Shown one piece after another: positions 1-11,308 of a DNA stretch of 64,000 nucleotides; position 1 is the first letter of the stretch; every line of letters starts with the position of its first letter. The stretch comes from Mactromeris polynyma (taxonomy: Eukaryota; Mollusca; Bivalvia; Venerida; Mactridae): positions 5,892,807 to 5,956,806 of the forward strand of contig JASFXZ010000003.1 of assembly GCA_032209605.1 (NCBI GenBank). Reading direction: 5' to 3'. A model generated the notes under the pieces. That model saw nothing but the letters and a program-made list of their open reading frames with translations, was not told the DNA's origin and made no database searches. A program made the position numbers and the translations under genes.

Positions 1-2
1 AA

Positions 3-440
3 TCATCTACAAAACGTAGGACAACATATGTTGTACGTCCAAGTGACAGTAGCTCTAGTGACAGTGAACGTGAAAATAGTTCAGATGACGACAGGGACTC
101 TGACAGACCTAGGATTGTGGAAAATAAACATAAATCGTCAAGTGACTCAGACAGTGACATGTACACTTCAGCGTATGAAGGAGAAACTGAGAGTTATAAC
201 CCTGCCTCAGTTAGTGACAATAAAGTAACGAGTCATTCAGACAGTTCAAAATCCGGCAACGACAGTACTGACAGTAATATGGAAATAGGTGCTGTAATAC
301 GGACAAACCCTGTTGGTCCCCAGTCAAATATTCCAGCTCGCCAAACTGCAACTTCAAATCAAACAGGCAGTAATTTTAAGGAAACCCTGTCTATGTATAA
401 CAGTATGTTCCTAACTATACTTGACAAATGTAACAAATAA
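3..440 (+). CDS. 3' end of a Ser/Asp-rich reading frame, left part outside window
   Basis: The frame is open from the left edge to a TAA at 438-440, about 145 residues. It is low complexity, rich in Ser, Asp, Asn and Thr, with many acidic-serine runs such as SDSSSSDSERE and SSDSDSD, and no recognisable domain. It could be the disordered tail of a host protein or the end of a retroelement polyprotein: a small membrane-protein frame and an LTR-like block follow on the same strand, the order expected at the 3' end of an LTR element. I do not recognise the family. Whether it starts as an exon or continues upstream cannot be seen. Confidence 0.4.
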   Translation, partial: SSTKRRTTYVVRPSDSSSSDSERENSSDDDRDSDRPRIVENKHKSSSDSDSDMYTSAYEGETESYNPASVSDNKVTSHSDSSKSGNDSTDSNMEIGAVIRTNPVGPQSNIPARQTATSNQTGSNFKETLSMYNSMFLTILDKCNK

Positions 441-603
441 AATCAAAGTAAGTAGGACGAATCAACATCAGATTCCACTTACCTGAAATTTGGCTGCTGA
501 TTCTGTAGTAACTACAGGTTGACATCTAGTAATTTTCAACGAAATCTGTTCTTGGCAGTTGTTAGCAATGATTAAAGTACAATGAACGGTGGTGGAGATA
601 CCT

Positions 604-1017
604 ATGAATGATCTGATACAGAACCTCAAATCATTAGAGAACGTCACTCTTGAAACTACGTCTTGGCCAAATTGGTACTATATCGTTATAGCCATTATTG
701 CAGCTTTGTCCGTTATTTTGGGGATATTCTTGTATTGTAAATACTTCAAACATTTATGCAATCGATCTGCCAATAATAATAAGCGTTTCAAGACTACCAG
801 GGATCAAACTGTTCACTACCAGCTTGCAGACACCGTCGACATAGGATTCCAGAACACAAAAAACGGACAACATGCAACTCCAGTGGAACAGAACAACATA
901 CCACTGGTAAGAAACAACCCAGTTGAACCACTTTCTTCATCGGCCATCACGGAAAAAGAAAAATTCTTCAGGCAACTGTATCCTTCTTTACAGTTGGGAA
1001 ACCATACGTCACCGTAA
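604..1017 (+). CDS. Small single-pass membrane protein, unknown family
   Basis: A 137-codon frame counted from the ATG at 604; the frame is open a little further up, to a TGA at 583-585, so an exon boundary near 560-590 is also possible. Residues about 24-45 form one strongly hydrophobic helix (YYIVIAIIAALSVILGIFLY) followed by Cys/Lys/His residues, typical of a type I membrane anchor with a basic inner side. The N-terminal part has an N-glycosylation sequon (NVT). The tail is polar and without known motif. It lies between the Ser/Asp-rich frame and an LTR-like block, so an envelope-like or accessory ORF of an LTR element is one reading; a host gene exon is the other. Function unknown. Confidence 0.4.
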   Translation: MNDLIQNLKSLENVTLETTSWPNWYYIVIAIIAALSVILGIFLYCKYFKHLCNRSANNNKRFKTTRDQTVHYQLADTVDIGFQNTKNGQHATPVEQNNIPLVRNNPVEPLSSSAITEKEKFFRQLYPSLQLGNHTSP

Positions 1018-1138
1018 ACAACGCATCATGCACTCGGCATCATTCCAGTGGGGCCTCAAGCACCACGGATGGCTGGGTGTCACGTCCAGAACTGGTTGAA
1101 CCAAATTACAGTTCAAATCAGTATCCTAACAATAATAC

Positions 1139-1348
1139 ATTTACCAAACTTCGGGATATATACTAATAATAAAATGTGGATATTATCGTATCACCTGCCT
1201 ATGAAGGTCCATGTGAATAACATTGCCTATTCAGATCCATGTGAATAACATCGAGGAATTATCAATTTACCAAACGTCAGGATATATGTAGTAGTAAAAT
1301 TTTACTATTATCGTATTGCCTGCCTATGCAGGTCCATGTGAATATCAT
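1139..1348 (+). repeat. Diverged tandem duplication, period about 126 bp
   Basis: ATTTACCAAAC..GGATATAT..TATTATCGTAT..CCTGCCTATG..GGTCCATGTGAATA occurs at 1139-1223 and again at 1265-1348, with a third short piece (GATCCATGTGAATAACAT) near 1233-1250. Both copies are noncoding and lie between the membrane-protein frame and the LTR-like block. Confidence 0.7.
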
Positions 1349-1575
1349 GGATACATTGGATTGGACGCTGGTTCAGCCAGTCCGTACTATGCCCGTCCAT
1401 TATCAGTGGGCAAAGTATGGATATTGATGTAGAGAATAAAAAGAAGAAAAGGAAAACAGAAGAAAACATAGTTTATTCTATTGTCTTCAATTTTATGTTT
1501 GTGAACTTGTGGAAATATATAATGAAGTGTTTTAATATGTATCAGATAATTAATTGACTTATTAGTGATCATGAT

Positions 1576-1705
1576 TATTACGTATTATATGACTATTATC
1601 TTGTATTGTGTAAATACTAAATGCATATGCATTATACTTTTGTTCCATGATTATGAATATTATGTATTAGAGGACTTTTATCTTGTATTGTGTAAATACT
1701 AAATA
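1576..1705 (+). repeat. Short diverged direct repeat, period about 79 bp
   Basis: TTACGTATTATATGACTATTATCTTGTATTGTG (about 1576-1608, shared core TATCTTGTATTGTGTAAATA) recurs near 1655-1700. It is noncoding. With the 126-bp and 83-bp duplications it makes the 1.1-2.1 kb stretch a chain of locally duplicated sequence. Confidence 0.6.
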
Positions 1706-1875
1706 AGTATTAGTATGGAGGATTTTTGGGTAGTTAGACCTGCCACATCGAATAGATTTATAGAGTCAGATATTGACGGTTTACATTATACATATATGGA
1801 TTGTTTTCATATGAGTACTCAAAATTGTAGTATAATTTTTTATTTTTTTTTGTTCCATAAAGAAGGGAAGGAAAT

Positions 1876-2463
1876 TGTAATGTAATCCATACGTATACAT
1901 GTTTATACTGGATACGGTCATTAAGTAGTACTGTCTGAACACGTTTCTTATATTACATTTATAGTAAATACATCAATTTGCTCAGTGATATGATGTTTAC
2001 CAATATTCATTATAGATTACACAACTTATCTTATATTACATTTATAGTAAACACATCAATTAGGTCAGTGAGATAATGTTTACCAATATTCGATTATGGA
2101 TTACACAACTTAGTTAAATGATATATGTCTGGAAACACCATGGCTTATTGACATTAAGTATTGGTTATCAGTATATTATACAAGAAAACCAGACGATACC
2201 CATGACGAGAATTAACACGACTTAGAAGCCGAATAACATCATGATTATAAAAGGAGAAGGGCAGTCTGTTCAAGTCAGAAAGGTTTTGGAGAGAGTTGAG
2301 GTCTACGTACCGCGCACATACCATCACGCCGGTATCGTCTGAATTAATTAACTTGGGTTGTTGGTTGTTTTATATTAAGTTGTTCTAAATTAAGTTTAAT
2401 AAATACTTCGAAACTTTACACTATCTTGTGTTAACATATTGTCACACGAAATTACGTGACAAC
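1876..2463 (+). mobile_element. LTR-like block (possible 3' LTR)
   Basis: A purine-rich tract (AAAGAAGGGAAGGAAA, about 1859-1874) precedes TGTAATG at 1876, as a polypurine tract precedes an LTR. Inside are an 83-bp tandem duplication (U3-like), TATAAAAGG at 2246, AATAAA at 2399-2404 about 150 bp later, and a palindromic end TTGTCACACG..CGTGACAA followed by ACA. That order (U3 repeats, TATA, poly(A) signal, short inverted end) is how LTRs are built. The second LTR and the primer-binding site would lie outside the window, so the exact ends are guesses. Confidence 0.35.
1946..2112 (+). repeat. 83-bp tandem duplication
   Basis: TCTTATATTACATTTATAG...GATTACACAACTTA is present twice in tandem, starting at 1946 and 2029, with about 90% identity by eye. 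In an LTR this would be a duplicated U3 enhancer-type segment. Confidence 0.8.
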
Positions 2464-4323
2464 AGGACGATTCAAGACAGCTGACTAAATATTCCGAAAG
2501 TGGGAAGAAAGTAACTATGTAGATCCATTCTTCGTTTTACTCGTGTAAAGTGATGCTTTCACTAATTATCTGTTTATGTCTACTTTCAGGGGTCAAGGGA
2601 TTGCGTTCTACGGATTGAATTGGCTTCTTCTATCCCTGTTGGCATATTACTCACAACCTTATAGTAAGAAATACACACTGTTCTATCTCCACGAATCATT
2701 AATCATTTCAAATCAGATATGTATGTTACGAAGGTAAGAAACAAACAGTGTATATAATATTGTACATATTATTATAATTGAGATACTGTTTTAACATTTT
2801 TTTGTGACGACAGTATCACGACAGTAAATATATATTTTTGTAATTATTATACATCCATGATTTGTTTGCCATTTTATGTAATTTAAGCCATTTTCTACAC
2901 TTATTGAAATTCTCATATCATTTTATAATGACATGTTTTATCCTCATAAGTGTCGTCTGTGTACAAAATCCTACATGATGCTGGAATGAACAGCAAACTT
3001 AAATATTTAATACATGTGTCTGATGCCGATACCTTATGATCACGGTACAACTGTTCATCAAATCATTTGAATGGAAAGATCTCCTGAAGTAGTGGTTTGA
3101 TGTTGGATAAATAATTTATCTTTCCAAATCCAGCATAGTTATACTGCAATGATCCAGTCACAGACTCCAGAGTCTATTAAGCAATGTTAGTATATTCTGT
3201 TTATCTCAGCTCTGGTAAATTAATAAACTCTGTGATGTGCACAGTTTCTAGTATGGATCTTGATCTGTCGAGGTTACATATTGGAACATTTGGGTTAATG
3301 TCACTTCAGTGAAATAGAACATTCGTTTAATCTCAAAACTCTGGTTACAATTGAGTATTTGCATGAAAACTTGTGCATTGTATATATATGTACATGTGTC
3401 TACCTTATATTGATACTAAAGGGTTGGATAGGAGTCACAGGTATCGTGGTAACTGTTACTAAGGGAATTTTAGGTTAAATGAAATATTTGTTTCTTCCTT
3501 ATATTTGTACTTATAATCGTTTATTGCACTAAACTTTGAATGGAGTTCGTTTACACTTGTTTGAAAGCTGGGTTTGTGAACGGGAACAATAGGGTCAAAA
3601 TCGTAAATACTAAACTAACAATGTTCATTTTCACTAAATGTCTTCAGTTTTAATGGAGACATTTTGTTGTATATTTTGTATATATGTTGCTTACATCTAG
3701 ACTAAAGATGAGACTGGGTATGAAGTAACCCGGGTCAAGGTCATTGATAACAAAATTGGGGAATCATTTTCCACTCAAATATATTCATTTATACTGGAAT
3801 TGTTTGCATCAAACTTATAGTCTAGGGGCCGTTTCACGACGTTTCTGTTCGTGCGAAGTTTAGTGAAACGGCCCCTAGAAACCCTGACAATGATTTAAGA
3901 ACGTGGTTATGGCCATAACAAGAAATAAATAAGAAACATTGTTTCCCTAAATATCTTCAGTTGGAATCGAATTATTTCCATCAAAATAGTTTCATAGTTT
4001 TACCTTGTTTACTTTGATTCAAGGATGAAATTGCATAAAAGGTCAGTGTTCAATGTAGCTGTTACTGAAACAGATTACCAGTTTATTCTCCATAACTTCA
4101 GTCTTGCCATAAGATATGAAACTTTCAAAGAAAAATAGGATTTGTTTGTATTCAATGTCCCCTTTTCACTGTTAAGCCCTGATATATAACAAGATAAACC
4201 ACAGACGAGCCTCTACATTCGTTTGCGGTCTTCTTGTTCATGATACTTATATTTATACAACTTACCGTTTTAATTGAGAAACATGGCCATTTTATCGATT
4301 GTTGAAGTTATGTATATAAGAAT
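2464..4323. other. Noncoding stretch, old diverged repeats
   Basis: No frame of interest on either strand. A theme of CTTCAGTT..AATGGAGA, CATAGTTT/CTTATAG and AAGGTCA..GTAAC phrases recurs roughly every 250-330 bases from 3360 to 4180. It looks like a much-decayed dispersed repeat, but I cannot align it reliably by eye. A perfect inverted repeat at 3821-3879 is listed separately. Confidence 0.35.
3821..3879. repeat. Perfect 17-bp inverted repeat
   Basis: TCTAGGGGCCGTTTCAC (3821-3837) is exactly repeated in reverse complement at 3863-3879, with a 25-base GC-richer centre. In AT-rich DNA this is a clear foldback; it may be the remains of a very small MITE. Confidence 0.85.
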
Positions 4324-4518
4324 GTACAGTCAAACCTGTGTTAAAGACCACCTGCGAACAAAGACCACTATTGCAAAACCTGTCTGCAAAGACCACCAAT
4401 TTTATCTCCCATCAGACCATTTTCAATGATATTTAATCTGTTAATAGAGACCACCTGTAAACAAAGACCACATTTTGCTGTTCCCATGGGCGGTCTTTAC
4501 AGACAGGTTTGACTGTAC
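4324..4518. mobile_element. MITE with 16-bp terminal inverted repeats
   Basis: GTACAGTCAAACCTGT at 4324-4339 and its exact complement ACAGGTTTGACTGTAC at 4503-4518 bound 195 bp. The interior repeats AAAGACCACCTG-type phrases in both orientations. It has no coding capacity and is probably mobilised by a Tc1/mariner-type transposase supplied elsewhere. Confidence 0.8.
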
Positions 4519-5237
4519 TCTTCTCAAATAAAACAATGTTTTGGAACATATGATTTTTCTTCTGTGGACATGCTTCGGTAGACAGGTGAAAAATACACCC
4601 TGTTGCGATTATATAATCTAAGAACTGAATGTCCTGGATGGCGCTTCCATTGCAAGGATGCACGTTTTCAATATTATCGTATTAGAAATTAATACGCGAC
4701 TATTCGCCGAAAATGACACAAGTAATAAAGAAAAGCCGTTTATATCACGATTCCGGCCATTCGACTGATTTATCCCTGGCAAATAAGCCATTATACTCAT
4801 CAAATCTATAATAAAATCAGAGGACTTAACATGTACTATTTTCTTGAGACGATGAAAATGGTGGTACTTCGAGAAGACCATCCGGTTGCGTTGATAGCAA
4901 TAAGACGCCTCAAAAATAGCACAAAGTAATTAAATTTCATCCTCGATAGAGTACATAAAGATGCAGCGCTTGATTCAATACACACACTACCGATGACATT
5001 GTGTCTGTCAAATGTCAGATTCGAGAATGAAGACATTATTAAGTGGCAATGTATGGGGTTATATTGAACTTTATGTTGATATATGTTGCTTGTGAGCTCG
5101 ACACGTTTTGCAAACCTGATGCTATTCATGCCTTCCAAAAACAATACTTTCAGTAGAGTGTCGTACATATGGACACTTCTGTACGGAACACGTGACGTTG
5201 AAATAGACTCCTTCAACTGTTTCGATCGTCTGTTGGT
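4519..5237. other. Noncoding stretch
   Basis: Only overlapping open frames without recognisable motifs occur here on the minus strand; none has family signatures or convincing start context. I see no gene. Confidence 0.4.
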
Positions 5238-5486
5238 TATATGAGCGCCGCTGTACGATTTCCAGCCTCTTCTTTGAGTGACCTAATTTCCAGAAAACGT
5301 CACATGTGACGTCACCAGGTACTGACAGTAAGCAATATTTGCCCCCTATGGCAATATGAAAAATGAAGTGACCATATCGGAGTAAATATTGTTTCCTTCC
5401 TGCAAATAGTGACATCGCATGTTGCGTTTTCGTAAAATGAAGTCACTTACTGAAGAGGTTGTAAATCCCATAGCAGCGCTCATATA
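5238..5486. mobile_element. MITE family M1 (long imperfect TIR), copy 1
   Basis: TATATGAGCGCCGCTGTACG opens the element and AGCAGCGCTCATATA closes it. The inverted ends match over about 45 bp (..GATTTCCAGCCTCTTCTTTGAGTGAC against ..GGGATTTACAACCTCTTCAGTAAGTGAC). Two further copies lie at 59816-60040 and 62930-63170. The right part of this copy, from 5438 on, is the left boundary of all four tandem channel units, so the duplication broke inside this MITE. Confidence 0.85.
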
Positions 5487-5968
5487 TAGTTCAGATAGCG
5501 GGTGTCATAAAAACATAATCATATTTTCAACAATTTATTTTTAGTATTACAAGCTGATTTTAGACACAAACAAAATAAGAAACAGAACCAAATGTGTAAT
5601 AATAAATACGAAGACGTTTAAAATAACGTGATGACGGACTTCTTCAGCGTCTCGACTGGTTCCAAGAAAACATCGAATCAAATCCGTGCAACCTACAACA
5701 ACCACGTGACCCATTAAATGAATACGAGCCTTAAAGACTAATAAATATAGAAATGTCTGGCAAATGATTCCATTTAGGTTGTTAGCTTGCATTCATGTAA
5801 TACAAGACAAACAGGTATAAACATTTCGCATAAGTTTATAAGAAGCGACAATACCACCCAGTTTAGTCTGCTAGAACCAAGCCGACAACAGAAACTAAGT
5901 GACCATTAAATTTTCCATCCTTGAAATCCCCCTTGTTTGTCCTCCTTAATTATCCTTAGTTGTCCTTT

Positions 5969-6589
5969 ATGGTCAGCCAGGCCAGTCACTGCGCCCCTGT
6001 TCCCTTGAGTAATTACCCTTACACCTCCTCCATGCTGATGGTCAGCCAGGCCAGTCACTGCACCCCTGTTCCCTTGAGTAATTACCCTTACACCTCCTCC
6101 ATGCTGATGGTCAGCCAGGCCAGTCACTGCGCCCCTGTTCCCTTGAGTAATTACCCTTACACCTCCTCCATGCTGATGGTCAGCCAGGCCAGTCACTGCG
6201 CCCCTGTTCCCTTGAGTAATTACCCTTACACCTCCTCCATGCTGATGGTCAGCCAGGCCAGTCACTGCGCCCCTGTTCCCTTGAGTAATTACCCTTACAC
6301 CTCCTCCATGCTGATGGTCAGCCAGGCCAGTCACTGCGCCCCTATTCCCTTGAGTAATTACCCTTACACCTCCTCCATGTTGATGGTCAGCCAGGCCAGT
6401 CACTGCACCCCTGTTCCCTTGAGTAATTACCCTTACACCTCCTCCATGCTGATGGTCAGCCAGGCCAGTCACTGCGCCCCTGTTCCCTTGAGTAATTACC
6501 CTTACACATCCTCCATGCTGATGGTCAGCCAGGCCAGTCACTGCGCCCCTATTCCCTTGAGTAATTACCCTTACACCTCCTCCGTGCTG
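5969..6589. repeat. 69-bp minisatellite, 9 copies (unit 1)
   Basis: Nine copies of a 69-bp unit beginning ATGGTCAGCCAGGCCAGTCA, nearly identical apart from a few C/T or G/A sites. Because 69 is divisible by three and the unit has no stop on either strand, long frames run through both strands (279 codons plus, 240 codons minus); I regard them as by-products. The array lies about 0.7 kb past the channel stop codon, on its 3' side. Copy number varies between units (9, 3, 7, 7). Confidence 0.95.
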
Positions 6590-7138
6590 TGGATTGTTGT
6601 TTTCCCGAAGGTCTGTATGGGGAGGCACTGTCTTGTATATGCGGCATTCAGTGTAGCAACTTATAGTCTCTCTTTTACCAATTTAAACACAGATTCATAT
6701 CATAATTTGTGTCATTATTTGTTCACAAAGATTTACAGCATACACATTTTTTACACCAAATTATACACCAAAAGTAAAAACACTCCGAATTTGGAATAAC
6801 CCACTAGTGGTGATAGATACTTGTATCTGCTAAGAGAGTTAACCGCTGCAAAAAGGTTTGCGTCATTTATTGACAGTTAAAACCAGCAACTCTTGTTTTT
6901 TCTTGAGGGAATATATTCCTGTATTACTAAATTCAAATTCAATACGACCATCTGGTCAAGTTTTATTCATTATACATTTGTTATTGTCCTTATTTTCAGT
7001 GCCTCATAGTGTATTAATCTGTGATTCCTTTCGCAAGCATATTGTACTTTTGTTATTACTTAAGTGTCATAAAGCACCATTCGTTCATTCATTCATTGTG
7101 ATTATTGCATATACAAATGTGATATTATTGTTATACAG

Positions 7139-7144
7139 TTTATT
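7139..7144 (-). terminator. Poly(A) signal candidate AATAAA for channel gene 1
   Basis: TTTATT on the plus strand reads AATAAA on the minus strand, about 120 bp after the stop codon at 7265. The same hexamer is kept at 15249-15254, 23573-23578 and 32181-32186 after the other three genes. Confidence 0.5.
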
Positions 7145-7264
7145 GAAAAGATTTCACGCCTTTTGACTAACTAATCATAGGAATGTATTCCGAATTCGAA
7201 GAATTATCGTAAAAAGCGTACTACTTCGTACGACACAGCATAGCACAACACAACGCAGACATAA

Positions 7265-9749
7265 TTATTTAAGTTGTACCAATAGGTCATCACACCCGCA
7301 TGCACTTTTCCCATGCTCCTTAACATAAGTCTTTGCGTAGGAATGAAAGTTATAAAACTTGTAAAATGTAGAAGCTATTACGCCGATCGGTAACGCTAAG
7401 CAAAGAACTCCACATATTGCGCATGCGCTTGCAACCACGTGACCAAAAGTAGTATTCGGAGTATATTCACCATATCCAACAGTTGTGAGTGTAATCAATG
7501 CCCAGTACATTGCCACGAACATATTAGAAAATTTATCATTTTGAAATGTCTCGGCAACGTACATAAGGAATCCAAAGATGCAGACCAAAATTCCGAGAAT
7601 GAAAGAGAGAATTTTCAATTCCCTGATGGACGAGGAAAATGTAAGACCGACAATAGTGAAAGCTGGAATATGTTTTGTAAGGAAGAATAGCCGTCCCAAT
7701 TTTAGTATGGTCATGTATTTGAAAATTATAAAAGCCCGCATAGCATGAACATTCGTCAGCTCCGAAAAGTGAAGCTGCATAATATAAGAAATCCAAAACG
7801 ACAGGTACCCGACAAGGATTGCATTGCGGTAGAAACATGCAATAAATTTGACCTTTTTCGGGCATACCACGAAACACAACACAAAGTCGATTGTTAGTAT
7901 AACATAACACATGGCATTAGCAAACTCCATGTTTGGATCTGCTTTACGGTTCTGAAGTGCGCTCAATGTATCATTGTTGTACCCCAACATATCAATCAGT
8001 TTAACTAGCACTTCATTTTCAGCTTCCGTGTAACTCACTTGGAACTTCGGTAATGTCAGTACCGAATCGATTATCGTTGTTGCAACTATCAACAGGGATG
8101 TGAATATACCCCAAATCTGAAAAAGAGTCACAACATAACCGGTTTATGACAGTTATAATGCAATATAAAAATATGGGCCCCGTATTACAATTAACTTACA
8201 CTCCGCACTTCAATCTCAAATAACCAAATGTACTATTAGTAGTCTAAAAGTGGAAATTTACGCCAGGAAAATGTATAAAATGTCAAAGGAGTGCTGAATA
8301 TTCGTTCGGTCCATTTTCTTTGAGTTTTTTGTGATTATGAGATATGGGTTTTAATGTCTCACTCCACACTCTGACTAAATATTTACCTTACAGCTCATCT
8401 ATACACTCAAATCTCGAAGTAAATGGGCCATAAAAGAATATTCAACATTCATTTGACACAACCATACATTTGTTATACTCAAAGTGAGTAACTATCAACT
8501 ACCATACATTTTTTCAGATTCAACGTGAGTTTCTATCAGACTCATTGAGTAAACTTTGTGACTTGAGATTTAAGTACATGAAACAACCCAAACTCTTTCT
8601 GTAATCTGATAACACCAGTCATTTGTACATATTTGATATTGGGAGTTATTGAATAACATATTTGAATTGAATACTGATCATCAAATGTTCACGAATTGAT
8701 AACGGTTAAAATGAATTGAGTACACGTATCACGAGTCTTAAAGAGGTATCTGGCTCATCTGAACATAAACTGTTGGAATTGGCTTCATCCAGTATTGTTG
8801 TTACATTGGTTAAAACATCTCTAATAAGAACTATTGCAGTGTATAACCGATTGAATATATTTTTTACCATATTATTAACAGACAAATCTTGTAAAATAGC
8901 CTGATTGTTACAAAAAAATGGAAGTTTGTTTTAAATATTATGATGTGCAAACTTCTTTCTTCAAAAAATACGGATCAATGCACTGCAATGCATGAGGACA
9001 TTCTTTGTTAATGCATGTTTATTGATGTTTTAACTTTAGGAAATATATTTTCATGTATGTTTATGTAAACAAATGAACAAGAAATTAGCATAGTTACTTG
9101 AACATGTTTCTGTCGTGGACCGGCGTTTCACTCAGCGTAATTTATAACAAATAGCTAGAAAAAATAAAATATACAATCAACATATTTTGAATTATCACAC
9201 ATTCACTTAAATGATATCATATTCAAACTTGTACTTGTGTACAATGGAAAGTCACAAAGAGAGTTCACTTACCATCGCTCCTCGTGAGGAATTTGGTTCA
9301 TCAAGAAACAGCCACGCCTTTCCTCGCCATGTCTTCGCGTTCTCTAGCATTAAACACATGTTAGTATTCTGTCTAAAATTGTCAAACAGCGCATTCATCA
9401 TACACACGTCGACGTTACTACTGTAAAGTGCTTCCCAGCAACAAGATGATACGTACTTTGAAGAAATTCCCCAAAATTCCAGTTCCTGTTTAAAAGTCGG
9501 TCCACAAACATCTCGGGGAATATGCACGGCCCCTTTTCTACACGCATCAAGAATGTAATTGAATAACACAGGGTTTCTGTCAAAGAAATATTCGTGAGTT
9601 TTATTATTATAGTTCTTTGTATCTCTATCTAACGTTGCGAGTTTGGATCCGGAAAATGTACTTAACGTGTCTGAATAAGTCATAAAAACAGTTCCCCCAA
9701 TGTTTAACCGGATGATACCATTTTCATCAAAATTGACCGCTTGTTCCAT
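7265..9749 (-). CDS. Voltage-gated potassium channel, Shaw/Kv-like, gene 1 (two exons)
   Basis: Exon 1 is 9749-9273 (159 codons) and exon 2 is 8116-7265 (283 codons plus TAA). The ATG at 9747-9749 has A at -3 and G at +4. The donor reads ATG|GTAAGT and the acceptor TTTTTCAG|ATTTGG, both phase 0, giving a 442-residue six-helix K+ channel subunit of the plasma membrane. T1 tetramerisation domain (about 12-105): NIGGT, EYFFDR, ELEFWGI, and zinc motif H76-X5-C82-X20-C103C104 (Kv2/3/4 type, absent in Kv1). S1 163-181 (the intron falls just before it), S2 225-244, S3 256-273, S4 286-308, S5 327-346, filter TVGYGE 371-376, S6 384-412. Odd points: S4 positions read K292, T295, K298, R301, F304, K307; S6 hinge is PIG (402-404) instead of PxP; the tail after S6 is only about 30 residues. 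R286 is specific to this copy (W in the others). All four copies are intact, so probably expressed or recently so. Confidence 0.9.
8117..9272 (-). other. Intron of channel gene 1 (1156 bp)
   Basis: GTAAGT..TTTTTCAG boundaries in phase 0. AT-rich with no gene inside. The copies in units 2 and 3 correspond throughout; unit 4 has an extra block of about 340 bp (33614-33953) and lacks about 450 bp (matching 8681-9137). Confidence 0.85.
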
Positions 9750-10491
9750 CTTAAGCGACTGAATGATCTATTTGAAAACACAATGTTTAAAAAGCCTCCC
9801 TACTCTAGCGATTTCATTAAAAAATGAGAGTTATATGAAACAAACAATTAACTGCCAAGATACACAAAACTTATCCATTTTATAAACGTCAAACGCAGAC
9901 TGTATATGAAAGCGAACTCGTTTTAACGAATCAGACGACACTGGAACGTGCCACGATAATTTCGATTGTAAAACCAATAGCGATCCAATATACCACAGTC
10001 AACATTCATTATTATGAGGTATTGAATAATATATATATCATACATTAAATAAACTGATCTGACGGTGTCGGGGAATCATCAAATACGTATCTGAATGGCA
10101 ACATATTATTAATATCCATAACTGGTAAAATATCGTTCGGATTGCCAAAACAATAACATGTATCAGTTTGTATTGTCTAAACTCCAGGGAACGTCATTTA
10201 CTTGAATAAAAGTAATATATTAATTATTTAGTCTGATAGCCACGTGCGGGAAAAGAATTGTAAATTGTTTTGTTAATATTACAGATCAAACCCAAACAAG
10301 TGCATCTCAAATATCACGATGTAATGTGTTTCTGCTTAGTTTGCACATCATTGCAAATGAATATTGTGATCGCGGGACGGCGACGGTTTCTGTCCATTAC
10401 ATGATTAGGTTTGTATATTAATACGAGGCAACGTTTAGGTTCGTGCATAACCAACCTGCTCGGTTCGTATCTCAGTCGATGAGTTTGCCGT
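9750..10491 (-). promoter_or_regulatory. Upstream region of channel gene 1
   Basis: About 740 bp between the start codon and the 42-bp minisatellite. It is AT-rich, without a frame. TTTTCAAATAG|ATC about 20 bp before the ATG could be a 5'-UTR splice acceptor. I see no convincing TATA box. Equivalent regions are 17840-18581, 26164-26905 and 34674-35417. Confidence 0.35.
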
Positions 10492-11308
10492 AATAGCAGT
10501 AACAGCAGTATTACTACTGTTATTGTTGTTACTGCTTGCTGGCAGTTATAGCAGTATAACTGCTGGTTCTGTTGCTAATGCTGGCAGTTATAGCAGTATA
10601 ACTGCTGGTACTGTTGTTAACGCTGGCAGTTATAGCAGTATAACTGCTGGTACTGTTGTTAACGCTGGCGGTTATAGCAGTATAACTGCTGGTTCTGTTG
10701 TTAACGCTGGCAGTTATAGCAGTATAACTGCTGGTACTGTTGTTAACGCTGGCAGTTATAGCAGTATAACTGCTGGTACTGTTGTTAATGCTGGCAGTTA
10801 TAGCAGTATAACTGCTGGTACTGTTGTTAACGCTGGCAGTTATAGCAGTATAACTGCTGGTACTGTTGTTAACGCTGGCAGTTATAGCAGTATAACTGCT
10901 GGTACTGTTGTTAATGCTGGCAGTTATAGCAGTATAACTGCTGGTACTGTTATTAACGCTGGCAGTTATAGCAGTATAACTGCTGGTACTGTTGTTAACG
11001 CTGGCAGTTATAGCAGTATAACTGCTGGTACTGTTGTTAACGCTGGCAGTTATAGCAGTATTACTACTGTTATTGTTGTTACTTCTTGAAGTTATAGCAG
11101 TATTACTGCTGGTACTGTTGTTACTGCTGGCAGTTATAGCAGTATAACTGCTGGTACTGTTGTTACTGCTGGTAGTTATAGCAGTATTACTACTGTTATT
11201 GTTGTTACTGCTTGAAGTTATAGCAGTAATACTGCGGGTACTGTTGTTAACGCTGGATTTAACAGTAGTTATTATGCTGTTACTGCTGTTACTGCTATTA
11301 CTGCTAAC
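10492..11308. repeat. 42-bp hairpin minisatellite (unit 1)
   Basis: About 12-13 regular 42-bp units (GGCAGTTATAGCAGTATAAC start, then TGCTGGTACTGTTGTTAACGCT), followed by degenerate units rich in ACTGTTATTGTTGTTACTGC. Every regular unit holds a perfect foldback, GCAGTTATA-GCAG-TATAACTGC (9-bp stem, 4-base loop). Both strands are open because 42 is divisible by three (GSYSSITAGTVVNA on plus). It lies 0.74 kb upstream of the channel start codon. Confidence 0.95.

Noticed and set aside
4433..5415. Chain of overlapping minus-strand frames
   Set aside because: They run through two MITEs and unrelated sequence, without domain signatures or splice structure.
5906..6799. Long open frames on both strands through the 69-bp array (also in units 2-4)
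   Set aside because: The period is divisible by three and the unit has no stop on either strand, so the frames are automatic. Flanking parts show no domain or start context.
7439..7910. Plus-strand and second minus-strand frames overlapping channel exon 2 (and in the other units)
   Set aside because: Shadows of the conserved channel reading frame; no motifs of their own.
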